Assembly (NCBI GenBank): GCA_035236585.1
Contig: CP141130.1
Coordinates: 34,173,501 to 34,237,500 of the forward strand
Length of the DNA stretch: 64,000 bases
Direction: 5' to 3'
DNA from: Warburgia ugandensis
Lineage: Eukaryota > Streptophyta > Magnoliopsida > Canellales > Canellaceae
Position 1 is the first letter of the stretch, and each line of letters starts with the position of its first letter. This document shows, piece after piece, positions 13,144-23,087 of the stretch. The notes beneath the pieces are model-generated. The model saw only the letters and a list, made by a program, of their open reading frames with translations, did not search any database and was not told the origin of the DNA. A program made the translations under genes and the position numbers.

Positions 13144-14119
13144 TTAGAGGGAAAGTGGATGAAAATGAGGGAGAGGGTGATTGTCTAGGGTGTTCATTAT
13201 TTGCAGAATTGTTCTAATTCTTTGATTTTGAAGAAAGTGATGGCAGGTTAGTGTAGACGATGTGGTTGGAGAAGATGGCATTGAAATTGGAGCTGATATG
13301 AATTGTTCAGAGAGTGAAGGGAGTAAGAGGGATAGTGATGAATTGAAAAGTTTAGAAAAAAGTGGTTATGAGGGGGTTATAAGGCACCCAACATTCAACC
13401 CCAAGACTATGAAGAAGCCCCTAAAGTTTGAATAGGGTTAATGTTCATAAATGTATACAAACATACTTTGGTAAGGTTTTCCATTAACTCAGGGTTGGAA
13501 TACAAATTATTTATAGTGGCAAAAGTAGAGTTACATTAATTGAAAAAAAATAATAACTATCTGTGGATAATACATGCCAATCCCAACAATTGTAGGACAT
13601 ATTTTCATGTGAAAACTTATAAGGGAGATGAGCATTAGTTATGGAGCATTTTCAAGAATAACAAAGTAAACTCTACATGGATTTGCAAGACATTTCTTGA
13701 GCATATGAGGGATGATCTATATATGCATGTTGATGCTTTAAGAAACCAAATCAAAGATACTATAAGGTTGATGTCACAAGGTAGCAATGTTATAGGGAAA
13801 TGGTGAAAGGCCTTCACTTACGTAGAGGGAAAGTGGATGAAAATGAGGGACAGGGTGATGATCTAGGGTATTCATTATTTGTAAAATTGTTCCAATTCTT
13901 TGATTTTGAAGAAAGTGATGGCAGGTTAGGGTAGATGATGTGGTTGGAGAAGGTGGCAATGAAATTGGAGCTGATGTGAATTGTTCAAAGAGTGAAGGAA
14001 GTATGAGGGATAGTGATGAATTGAAAAGTTTAGAAAAAATTTGGTTATGAGGGTGTTGTAAGGCACCCAACATTCAACCCCAAGACTGTGAAGAAGCCCC
14101 TAAAGTTTCAAGAGGGTTA

Positions 14120-14510
14120 ATGTTCGTAGATGTGAATGTATTTAGACATGCTTTGGGAAAGTTTTCCATTAAGTCAAGGTTCGAATACAAATTTATTTAT
14201 AGTGACAAAACTAGTGTTACAGTAATTGGCAAAAATAGTAACTATCTGTTGATAATACATGCCAATCCCCACAATGATTGGACATATTTTCAATTGAATA
14301 CTTATAAGGGAGATAAGCATTAGTTTGCAAGCGTGTTCCAAAATAACAAAGTAAACTCTACATGGATTTGCATGACATTTTGTTGAGCATATAAGGGATG
14401 ATCTATATGCGATAGTTGATCCAAATCTAAGAAACTATAAGGTTGATGTCACAAGGTAGCAATGCTATAGGGAAATGGTGAAAAGCATTCACTTACTTAA
14501 AGGAAAAGTG
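14120..14510 (+). pseudogene. MuDR-domain unit 11, least damaged reading frame
   Basis: This last unit reads through the junction that is frameshifted in the other ten: MFVDVNVFRHALGKFSIKS, then FEYKFIYSDKTSVTVIGKN and onward to TYKGDKH. This is the order of the plant MuDR domain (F..R..F..AL..Y.I...Y..KF..ND..RV.V.C). It then meets the same CATTAG stop as most units, and its distal part has extra indels (TTTTGTTGAGCATATAAGG). It is adjacent to the catalytic fragment, so it is probably the original copy of the exon. Confidence 0.8.
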
Positions 14511-14639
14511 GATTATCAATACCAGCTTACAAGGGATTACTGTGTGGTTGTTTGGACCTTAGTACATGTAAGGTACTTGATCAAGAGTATTGTGGTTTGG
14601 ACCTTATAGTGGCTAACTTCTTGTGGCTATAGGGAAAGG

Positions 14640-15190
14640 TACCAAAGGCATGATCTTCCTTAGCATATGATGTGTGTGAGGCCGAGAACGATGATCAGTG
14701 GTTATGGTTTCTTACTCTTTTCCTATAGGATGTTGGAAGGGTTGATGGAATTGGAATAACATGCATTTCAATTCAACAAAAGGTATGTGTTGCTTATTTC
14801 AACTTGTTTCAACACTACTAACTATTTCATCCTAACCCATTTTTATATGGGGACTACTAACTTGCTTTTTTTCATTGACTCAGGGATTAGTGTAAGCATT
14901 GAAGATCATTAGCGACCAAGTTGATGTTAGATGCGATGTAAGATATCTTTATTCCAACTTTAAGAAAAGATTAAGTAGGGCTACTCTAAAAGAAGTACTA
15001 TGATATGTTGCTAATGCCACCACAAGAAGACAATTTGAAATTGCAATGACCAAGCTCCAATATGGCTCCTTTAGCACTATCATCCCTTTCAGTGGTCAAG
15101 ATGAGCTTTCATTACTTGCTTGGAAGGTGAGTGCATTTGCCAATATAGGAGTTACAATTCCTATGAGGTGGAGCACTATCATGATGGGAC
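14640..15190 (+). pseudogene. MULE transposase catalytic-domain fragment
   Basis: Frames read AYDVCEAENDDQWLWFL, then (after damage) IQQK, an intron, and GLV*ALKIISDQVDVRCDVR followed by YLYSNFKKRLSRATLKEVL and ANATTRRQFEIAMTKLQ. These match the distal half of the MULE DDE domain, whose consensus has A.AVVE.EN...W.WFL, SD.QKGL..A.....P...H..C.RH...NF.K and LK.L.W.AA.A.....F. The intron at 14783-14883 is 101 bp, starts with GT, ends with CAG and falls in phase 0 between QQK and GLV. At least two in-frame stops (after GLV and after KEVL) inactivate it. The proximal catalytic region, expected between the array and 14640, is largely missing. Confidence 0.85.
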
Positions 15191-15196
15191 TATATA

Positions 15197-15385
15197 GTGA
15201 ACCTGACAGAGAGAACTTGTACATGTAGAAATTGGAACATCACGTGCATCTCATGTATTGATACAATTATTGTAATACACATAGAGAAGGATAAGACCCC
15301 TAAGGACTATGTAGGGCCATGTTATGATAGAATGTGTTTCTTAACAACTTATGAACATGCAATTAATGCAATGTCAAGAATTTAA
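15197..15385 (+). pseudogene. MULE transposase SWIM zinc-finger fragment
   Basis: The frame reads CTCRNWNITCISC..., then KTPKDYVGPCYDRMCFLTTY and EHAINAMSRI. Plant MULE transposases have a SWIM finger (CxCxxW...G.PC.H) followed by P.DYV...Y.....Y...Y...I.P., and the order here is the same. The final SWIM His is replaced by Asp (ISCID where PCPH is usual), and the frame is shifted relative to the preceding fragment. The ATG at 15197 is not the biological start. Confidence 0.85.
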
Positions 15386-15890
15386 TTTTGGCCAAGGGAA
15401 GAGGGTGATCCAATTCTGTCACCATAGGTGAGGACATAAGCAAGGAGGCCCAAGAATAAGAGAATTCAAGAAGTTGATGAGACAACAAATCCAAGTAGGA
15501 TGAGGAAGGGAGGATCTTGTTAAGGTGTGGTATTTGTGCTCAAGTTGGCGACAATACATAAACATGCAATAGGAATCAACCTATGGACCTACAGGGAGTA
15601 GAAAGAATGAAAAATAAAGCTAACAAGGTAAGAGAGAAAAGGGAAAGAGCAAAGGAAGATTACTCTCATCCACATTCTAGGTTTCAACCTCAGCTAAGTT
15701 AGGTGGAGCAATGAAACCGACCATAGTCAAGTTAAGCGTAGTAAGGCAACCAACCCCAACCATGTTAGTTGTATCAAGGAAGCCAAACCTAGCCATCCTA
15801 AGCTATTGCCTCTCAAACATTTTAAGCTGCTAGCTCACAATCTTCTCAACCTAGGAAGATGAGAATGAAGGAGTCATGGAGTTTGCATAG
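15386..15890 (+). pseudogene. MULE transposase C-terminal tail with CCHC zinc knuckle
   Basis: After the SWIM fragment the frame continues FWPREEGDPILSP, then a basic ARRPKNKRIQEVDE stretch, then RCGICAQVGDNT*TCNRN. The family consensus is a WP...PP..RR.PGRPKK.R..E linker, then a knuckle CxxCxxxGHNxxTC. The knuckle His is Asp here and a stop falls between N-T and T-C. A low-complexity Gln/Asn/Pro-rich tail follows to about 15890, as in many plant MULEs. Confidence 0.75.
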
Positions 15891-17732
15891 AAATCTTCAG
15901 TATGATGCAATGCTGGGAAGTTGCATCTCGGTCGTAATCATACATATTAGACTAATTTTGAGAATGTAAACACAACTTTTTTGCTTCTTATGTAATGTAA
16001 TGCTTAAACATTGTATTTTTGGGGGATGGAAATAGAAATATGTCTTTTTTGTTCCTTTTTTAGGGGTGCCAATGAAGTGTTGAGATGAAGTTAGCATAAG
16101 TTGTTTGATTTTACTTGCTTGTCTCTTCATTAAATGAAATGTTGAGATGAAGTATTATGTTTAAATGAAGTGTTGAGACTTACCAATAGAGTATTTTGTT
16201 TGCCACCTTCAGTGCTTATGGTCTACCCTTCGAATAGAGAATGGTTGGGAGAGATGGTATCAGTTGCTACTGAATGTTATGTTTGTGGCTAGTCCTCTTC
16301 CATTTATTGTCTCCGGAAGAAGAGCTTCCTCAACTCCTAAAGTGAGTTGCCATGTGCAATTACTTCTTGTACCTTCAATCTCATATGGATTTTGACTGGT
16401 ATTGGCTTTACAAGTATGTCAATCTCACTACAAGATATCTCAAATGGCCTAAACATACTTCTAATTTACTGAAGAGGGCAATTAGATAGTTGAGAAATTT
16501 GAACCTTCAATCATGTACCTGTTCTATTCTGTTTTTTTTTTTTATGAAGATGAATGCTGCACTAAATTATACTTTCATGCTACTTGATGAGATTCTTTAC
16601 TTTCATAGTTTTTGGATTGGAACAAAAATAAACCATTTTTTTTGAAGAAATTTCATTCACCATTTGCTAATATTATAGGTTAAAATAAATCATTTAACTA
16701 TTACTTTCATCCACCTATCTCACCTTCTTTTCATATGTTGACGTTGTCAATGGGTCACTCATGGTCTAGTTAGTCATAGTTTCCTTCTTTGGAGGGTTGG
16801 TTGGTTTGCCTTCTCAACCAGTAGAGGAATGTTATGGTAAAACTTCATTTGAAAAGATGTGGTAGAAAGCAATGTGCAACTTGTCAAACATGATCAACTA
16901 TGGGTTCTTGCATCCACCATTTTATATATCAATGACTCTTAGCTCTCTTATTTAACCTGTTTCTACTATTTAGGCAGAATCCCATTGCCTATTGTCACTA
17001 TGAAATTGAAAGAAATGGGAAAATGTGAGGATGAAATAGATGTACAACAAAACTTGAAATTCCCCTCATTTTACCATCAAATTCAACATGGCCATCGAAG
17101 ACACAACAAAAACATTTAAAATATAAATAATAACTATTTACAATTGTGAATCAGTAATCCTTTCTTTTTCCCCATGAGCTTGTTCACCACCTCGATTATC
17201 TCATTCCAGCTCCAGGTCATTGCTGAATGATAATATAGACATCTATCCAAATAAACTATCTACATTTAGTCTTCCTCCACTTCAGGCATCTACAAAAGAC
17301 CCTAATGTGGTTATCTTCACTTCTAGAGATGTAAACTACCATCTCACCATGTCCATGGTAAACCATAATTAACAGAAGATGCAATGGACAATAAGTTTTT
17401 GAAAGAGGTATGACAAGCTTTAGGAATAGAGTTTCAGAAGAGTAAAATGGGAATGAAGCACAAGGGGAAAGGGCTTCAGGTAAGATGCTTAACTTATTTT
17501 TACAACCAATTTTAGAGGAAATTTGAAAGGAGCAAGGATTTTCTAGAGGTCTCTCTAATTAGGGCTTCCAAGAAGAAAGAATGCAGGAAGAAGAAAATGG
17601 GGTTCAATGGCCAATTACCTTTTATTTTTTACTTTTGGCTTAACCAATTTTCTTAATTTCAAAATATAATGGAAAAATTATTAGCTAGTTGAAATGATTA
17701 AAAAACTCTTCTTTTGGGCCCAAGCATCGATT
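15891..17732 (+). other. MULE 3' non-coding region
   Basis: AT-rich DNA between the transposase remains and the right inverted repeat. It has a T10-type run near 16530 and an imperfect direct repetition of GTTGAGATGAAGT near 16080-16170. I see no captured gene fragment and no coding region. Confidence 0.5.
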
Positions 17733-17878
17733 ATGTTAGTAATTCGGACAAAACTTGGTGAAGGAGTCATGCTGATGGGTTTTTGGTAGTTAAAGTACCA
17801 CAAAGGTCGTTACAAATGTACAAGGGTGAAAGTGATGAAAAGAAATAGTGGAGAGTGTATCGACATTTTTTCCACTAT
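17733..17878 (-). repeat. Right terminal inverted repeat of the MULE
   Basis: The reverse complement aligns with 5799-5946 over about 146 bp, ending ATAGTGGAAAAAATGTCG at the tip. One-base indels and substitutions show both ends have drifted since insertion. Confidence 0.85.
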
Positions 17879-17887
17879 GAAATAAGA
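17879..17887. repeat. Right target site duplication of the MULE (candidate)
   Basis: GAAATAAGA directly abuts the right inverted repeat and matches the left copy at 8 of 9 bases. Confidence 0.6.
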
Positions 17888-18479
17888 AAATAATAAGGTC
17901 TACTTTGGGCTACAAAACCGTTTTACTTTAAACTTTGTTTTTTTTTTCCCTAAACCTTATGAGGCCCAACTTAAAATCACACCCCACAATGGATGTTTTT
18001 CTCATTAAAGTAGGTCAAGGAGATGAAGAAAAGGTATTTGTCCAACAGAGGCCAAATATCCCACTTCTTTCCAACTCATATATATACATATATATATATA
18101 TATTAGATATTTCTATGAGTTTGAGGCTTTTAAAACTTTGAAAAATCTAGGAGAATCTCTTACACATAGAAACTCCTAAACTTGAAAAGATAAAGGGAGT
18201 TCAAACATTTCAAGTTTCCTAAAAACTAAATTCACAAAGATTCTAAAATAGAAGATCACCTTTTAAGATTTAAAGAATGAGAAAACTAGGGAAAGGGATT
18301 GGATCTCTCTCTCTCTCTCTCTCACTAAACATTCCCTAACACAAACAAAAGGAAAGGGGGAGAAGAAAAGAAAGAAATATGGGAGATTCTATTGAGAGGA
18401 GCAAAGAGTTTTCATTTTTAGAAGTTATGGAAGGTGGATTCAATTCTTTTCCCTCCTTTTCTCTATTCTCTCACTCTAT
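17888..18479. other. Unassigned sequence with short microsatellites
   Basis: No gene recognised. It contains an (AT)n-like stretch near 18080-18104 and a CT run at 18305-18323. A 72-codon plus frame begins at 18379 but runs directly into the repeat array that follows. Confidence 0.4.
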
Positions 18480-18735
18480 TCATGCATGCTTATTCTCTAT
18501 TTTAGGAAGTATTCACTGCCTACTATTCTTGCCATTTACCCTCCCTTCTAGGAGATATTTAGTGGCTATTATTCATGCCACTTATTCTCTGTTCTAGGAG
18601 GTATTTACTTCCTATTATTTATGCCTAGTACTCATCATTCTATGAGATATTCAATGCACATTATTTACACTTGGTTACTCTCTATTCCGAGAGGTATTCA
18701 ATGCCTATTTATTCTCCAATCTATGAAACATTTAT
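18480..18735 (+). repeat. Imperfect tandem array, about 60-bp period
   Basis: Four to five diverged units of the form TATTCTCTATT.TAGGAGGTAT followed by TCA.TGCCTATTATTCATGCC. Copies begin near 18488, 18550, 18585, 18655 and 18690. The repeats explain the small frames here, which code for nothing recognisable. Confidence 0.7.
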
Positions 18736-19064
18736 TGGCATAATCTCCATGGTTCTTGTGCTAATCTTTTCTAGAGTTTGGATCCCTTCCAAAAGGGTAG
18801 AAAGGGATTCACCAAAGACAAAAAGAAATGCCTCCCTAAGGACTCTAACTAAGGTAATAAAAAGGGAAATGAAAAGAAAAGAAAGTGGGCCTTGCCTATT
18901 AAGTACAATTTGGCAACACATTTTGTACTCTTAATAAATGAAATAAAAAATTAGAAGATGGCCTTATTTGTAACAAAAATAGGTGATCTCTTTTTCAAAT
19001 AGAATCTAAACTAAGTCTCATGAAAGATTATTTTTGGAATGAATTGAACATGGCTTGATTTGAC
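18736..19064. other. Unassigned spacer
   Basis: AT-rich DNA between two minisatellite arrays. An 87-codon plus frame (18671-18934) enters it but resembles no family. Confidence 0.35.
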
Positions 19065-19560
19065 TCCTTAGATCTAGCCTTTGGCTCAATGAGTGGTAAG
19101 ATGTAGCATAAGATAAAAATCAAACGATTAATATCTAGCCCTAGCCCAGAGGATGTGAAAAACTAGCTTAAGATAAAGATTTAATGGCTTAGAACTATCC
19201 CTAACATAGTGGTTGCAAAGATCAAGCCTCAAAGCATGATTTAATGGCTTAGGTATAGCCCTAGCTTTGGTGATTGCTAAGATCAAGCCTAAAAAACATG
19301 ATTTAATTATTTAGATTTAGCCTTAGCTTTATGATTGCTAAAATCAAGCCTAAAAACATAAAATATCTTAGATCTAGCCCTAGCATAGTGATTGCTAAGA
19401 TCAAGTCAAAAGATATAATTTAATAACTTAGATCTAACTCTATTCTAGCAAATGCTAAGATCTTGCCAAAACAAATCTAATAGTTAATATTTAGTTCTAG
19501 CCTAAGGAATGTTAAGATCTGCCTGAAACATGTCTATCTCAAATCCAATGCTAGGAGACA
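19065..19560 (+). repeat. Imperfect tandem array, about 60-bp period
   Basis: About eight units share the framework CTTAGATCTAGCCCTAGC, a variable 8-10 bases, then TGCTAAGATCAAGCCTAAA and an AT-rich end containing GATTTAATGG. Units are recognisable near 19070, 19130, 19190, 19250, 19310, 19370, 19430 and 19490. The sequence is unrelated to the arrays on either side. Confidence 0.8.
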
Positions 19561-19899
19561 AATTCAAGTGGTCCAGTTCAAAACCTAATCCAAGGCCAAG
19601 ATCTCACTGAAAGCCAAATGATTGATCCAAAAGCCTAAAACTACAATCATGATCATTCCATTTCAAAGAAAACCCAAAAGTCTAAATCAATCTAGCCTAA
19701 GTTTAACAACAAAGATCAATCCATCCCAAAATACTATCCTATAATTATGATCAAAAGCCAATGGTCATGAGTCACCCATGCACATGTTATCATGAACTAG
19801 CCATGCAAAAGCTAATGGTCATGTATCACCCATGCAAAAGTGACCATGCTCTAACTATACGATGGTGGTCATACATGACCCACTAATAATATTTTAAAA
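19561..19899. other. Spacer between arrays
   Basis: Unassigned. Short repetition of CATG-containing phrases (GGTCATG.ATCACCCATGCA) occurs near 19760-19870, suggesting another decayed repeat block. Confidence 0.35.
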
Positions 19900-20416
19900 A
19901 TTGATAGTCCACGCAAAGATGGCAACCCCACTTGGATTTCAAGCAAAAGATATTATTTTTCTTGAATAGTCCATACAAAGATGGTAGCCCTACTTGGATA
20001 ATTCTAGTAAACTATATTACTTTTCTTGAATAGTCCATGCAAAGGTAGCAAGGCGATAATATTTTTTAAGTGTATATTCCATGCAAAGGTGGGAACCCTA
20101 CTTGGATATTCCAAGAAAATGATAATATTTTTCATGGATAGTCCATGCAAAGGTGGTAAGGTAGAAAGCCTTTACTTAGACAATCCAAACAAATGATAAT
20201 ATTTTTTGCGGATAGTCCATGAAAAGGTTGTAAGCCCTTATTTGGATTATCAATAGCAATAACATTATATGTAAATAGTCCATGAAAAGGTGGCTACTCT
20301 ACTTGGATAATTCATGCAAATGATTATATTTTAGGTGGAGGACTCATGTAAAAGTGGGTGTGAATAGATTTAAAATATTTAGCATGAATGATTTAAGCAA
20401 AAGTAGTTATGAAAGT
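19900..20416 (+). repeat. Tandem array, about 65-70-bp period, left part
   Basis: At least seven units with the core ATAGTCCATGCAAAGGTGG, then a GTAAGCCCTACTTGGATAAT-like part and an AT-rich AATGATAATATTTTT end. Cores lie near 19903, 19966, 20031, 20074, 20140, 20210 and 20273. The array resumes after the solo LTR. The blocks 20210-20416 and 23115-23330 also align with each other at a longer, roughly 210-bp register, so there is a higher-order layer. Confidence 0.85.
20412..20416. repeat. Target site duplication GAAAG, left
   Basis: Five-base duplication matched at 23088-23092 and directly flanking the solo LTR. Confidence 0.9.
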
Positions 20417-21302
20417 GTGACGACCCGGGTTTTCCCATGCATTTTTAAATGAAAAATCTAAATTCCTAAGGTGGGATCTCGATTTGAAAAATAGTGCAAT
20501 GCAGCAGAAAAATCTTTTATTTGGAATTCATTTTGAAAACCCCGAGTGTCATTTGCTTTCACAACCACCAAAGTAGTTTTTGAAAAAGCTTTAGAAAATC
20601 ATAAGTGTTTTTCCCCAGATCTATCCAGTCACAGCACACAGCCCAACTGTAAATAAACACAAATACATGTCCAAAGGGTAGAGAGTTTACTTACATATAT
20701 AAGTGTTTCCTTTTTTATTCACTTGTTCGTAGCACTAACATAGATGTCCTCTACTTGTGGATGGAATCATCCTAAAAAATGTTAAAGATAGGGTGAGTAT
20801 ATACTATACTCAGTAGGAGTCTATCACTACTAGTTTTATAATGCATGTGGTCTTTAAAATCATGTGCTCATAAAAACATATGCATGTTGTACGAATAATC
20901 ACGTTCAATATCGATATTAAAAGCCACTGTCAAACCGGAATTCTGACGACTTAAAGAAATATCATAATTCAAGTCGAAAGTATCATATATCATAATCATA
21001 AAAATATATCATAACATCATGATATGCATTAGATGCTTCATGGAATCCAACTCATGGATATCTATCATGGTATGGTCGACCAACCTTACATCATGCCATA
21101 TGCAATGCACATAAATCCACGAAACCATAGGGTCCCACTATGCCCACGACCTCATCGCTGTGTGGTCCCCGGGTACCTAGGGACACAGGATCATATACCT
21201 CCATGGGGCATATGACACTTCTTCGTCGTAAATCATGCAATTTATGAAATCGGTTGCAAAACATGCATGCAATGCTAGTCTCGCATTCAAAGTCATAACC
21301 TT

Positions 21303-21421
21303 GCCTAGAATCCTGACAGCCTAAAAGCTTGCCAGTCTAGAAGCCTGCCAGCCTAGAAGCCTGTCAGCTCTCTCTGGCCCGCCCTCATCGGCCCGCCCTC
21401 ATCAGCCCGTCCTCATCGGCT
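21303..21421. repeat. LTR-internal minisatellites unique to the solo copy
   Basis: Two short arrays lie back to back: about four copies built on CTAGAAGCCTGCCAG (21303-21370), then three copies of CCCGCCCTCATCGG-like units (about 21374-21421). The element A LTRs have different, longer sequence at this place (about 32120-32310), so this LTR segment is a variable region. A related CATCG...CCGCCCTC block recurs at about 61395-61445. Confidence 0.75.
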
Positions 21422-22685
21422 AAGGCTACACTTATCATGCAGACAAGCAAAAACCTCTTTTCAAAACCAGTCCTCTTTGGGTCCCTCACAACTGCCTGGC
21501 CCTCGGCACTCTAGCGTCTTTTGGCAACCCTCAAGGACATGCAATCTTTGCAAGTACTTAAATCATGCAATGTATGCTCTTGTTTACAAAACATATATGT
21601 GCATAATGTATATACAATCATTTACAAAACATGTCTATGTACAAAACATTTATCACATGCATGCTGAATCAAGTCATGCTAAACAAGTCATATACTTAAA
21701 ACATATGTTCTTAATATAATAATAGTTCTTTTAAAAGAATCTAATAGTGATAGAGCACCTACCTGGCTAGGTCGCGTTAACCCTCTTGTCCTCGTACGCT
21801 CCTGAACATGGTTTGGGGACTCAAGGTTAGTTTAGCCTATCTTTTATGGGTTTAGAGCAGTTGGGTCTTATTATTTAGGCATTAGGGGTCCATCCCTATG
21901 CCTATGGGTGTCCTAAGGTCCTAATTGGGCCTTGGTATTCTCAGTTTTCCAAAGTTCTAGTGGTCACGCACCACCATCCTATTCTAAGGGTCATGCCCTA
22001 CTTTGATTGGGCCTTGATTAGGGATTTTATGGTTTGAATGTGTCCGCGTCATTGATACAGACACAACGCCTTTTGTGGCACCTCAATCGGAGCTCTAGAT
22101 CTCAAGTTATAAGCGTTTTAGTGTCGTATGTACATAGGGTCTTTAAAGGCAAAAAGACGGAATGTTAGGGCGCTGTGCGTCAGCTTCATGCGCCCTGGCT
22201 TCCTTAACATCCAAAAAATGACTCCTCTAATAGCACGCTGTGCGTTTGCGGCGTGCGCCTCAACGGGTGCGTCTGCAGACGCGCTGCACTCCTCAGCCCG
22301 TCTTCCTCTGTAGCGGGTGCGTCCCCGGACGCGCCCGTTGGTTTTCTTCCGACTCGTTCGACGCGTCACGTTCCGTCTGGAACGTCCGCGTCGACTGGGG
22401 GACCGGGGCATCCTCAGGATACCCTGGTTCGACCCTGTCAAACCAGTGTGGCCCTGGGGACGTCCCAGGGTCCTTGGTGGCTCTCCCAGGCTCCGTTTTG
22501 CATGATTTTTCATGCAAAAACTTAGGGGAATTTACCTTGGAACTATGGGGGAGATGGGTTTTGAGCGATCTCGGACGTACCTGGCTCGTTGCTGGGTTTT
22601 TCTCCTTGTTTTCCCCTCTAGGTCACTGCTTCACACTAGGTTTTCTCCAAGGTTTTGGGCTGCCATTAGAGGTGCCCATAAGCTC

Positions 22686-22693
22686 TATTTATA
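22686..22693 (-). promoter_or_regulatory. TATA box of the solo LTR
   Basis: The minus strand reads TATAAATA within CCCTATAAATAGAGCT, about 395 bp from the LTR start. It is conserved in the 3' LTR of element A. Confidence 0.7.
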
Positions 22694-23087
22694 GGGCTTT
22701 TAAAGAGGGTTCTGGAGGGGTTCTAACCGCCTTTGAATGGCGGTGGTTTCTCCTTGAAACACTGCCATTCCAGAAGCCTCTAGGAGATAGAAGATGAAGG
22801 GTGTCCATATCAAAACGGGCCCTTGTGTTTTGCCGCTAAACCCGTTTTTGTGAAAATTATAGTTTTGCCCCTGAACTTCAAAGGGCCATAACTTGCTCAT
22901 TTTAACTCTGTTTTGGGTGATTTTGGTCTCGTTGGATTCCTTTTTCTGAGACGCATCTAGTGGAACCATTTTTAGGACCAAATTCCTGGGTTTAGTCAAG
23001 AAAACTAGTGAAATGACCAAAATGCCCTTATCTTTAAAACTGAACTTTTCATGGGATTTTAATATTACAAAAATTGGGGTCATTACA

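Larger units (their letters stand above)
7085..14510 (+). repeat. 11-unit tandem array of a MULE transposase segment, period 669-680 bp
   Basis: Using the ATGTTCATA/ATGTTGATA anchor, units are at 7365, 8034, 8712, 9385, 10059, 10733, 11410, 12088, 12768, 13441 and 14120, giving spacings of 669 to 680 bp. Each unit codes for an Asp/Glu/Ser-rich linker (DSDEL-type), then a decayed MuDR-type DNA-binding domain (plant MuDR family, as in PF03108), then a segment around TWICKTFLEH..RDD ending at GSNVIGKW. All units point the same way with no spacer DNA. Units 4 and 5 are almost identical. Units 1 and 9 share an identical stretch of about 400 bp despite lying 5.4 kb apart. The minus-strand 60-codon frames repeated through the region are shadows of this segment. 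Confidence 0.95.
5799..17878 (+). mobile_element. 12 kb Mutator-like element (MULE) with a decayed transposase
   Basis: Bounded by imperfect terminal inverted repeats and a probable 9-bp target duplication. Plus-strand coding remains, in order, are: a weak N-terminal segment (about 6900-7080), 11 tandem copies of the acidic linker plus MuDR DNA-binding domain (7085-14510), a fragment of the MULE catalytic domain with an intron (about 14640-15190), a SWIM zinc finger (about 15197-15385) and a CCHC knuckle (about 15510-15570). Only the catalytic fragment and later parts are single copy. Stops and frameshifts occur throughout, so the element is non-autonomous today. AT-rich non-coding stretches fill 5947-6690 and 15900-17732. 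Confidence 0.85.
20417..23087 (-). mobile_element. Solo LTR (2671 bp) of the element A family
   Basis: Bounded by TGTGACGACC and GGGGTCATTACA, the same ends as the element A LTRs (31339-33820 and 37153-39685), and closely similar over most of its length. No internal region, PBS or PPT follows either end. The perfect GAAAG duplication on both sides shows that LTR-LTR recombination after insertion left this solo copy. Orientation is minus, judged from element A. A 185-codon plus frame (22240-22797) is the longest in the window but lies in the GC-rich LTR body and crosses the TATA region, so I do not call it a gene. Confidence 0.92.

Noticed and set aside
7558-13817. Family of nearly identical 60-codon minus-strand frames (MKAFHHFPITLLPCDIN...)
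   Set aside because: They recur because the DNA is tandemly repeated. The plus strand of the same DNA codes for the transposase domain, and the minus frames match no family.
7085-14510. CRISPR-like or bacterial repeat array
   Set aside because: The repeats are about 675 bp with no spacers, in a plant context, and code for transposase fragments.
15700-17732. Captured host gene fragment (Pack-MULE type cargo)
   Set aside because: After the transposase tail only AT-rich sequence with no coding similarity is visible.
22240-22797. 185-codon plus-strand open frame, the longest in the window
   Set aside because: It lies in the GC-rich body of a solo LTR, crosses the conserved TATA region, runs opposite to the element and has no recognisable domain. 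The matching frame is not kept in the element A LTRs.
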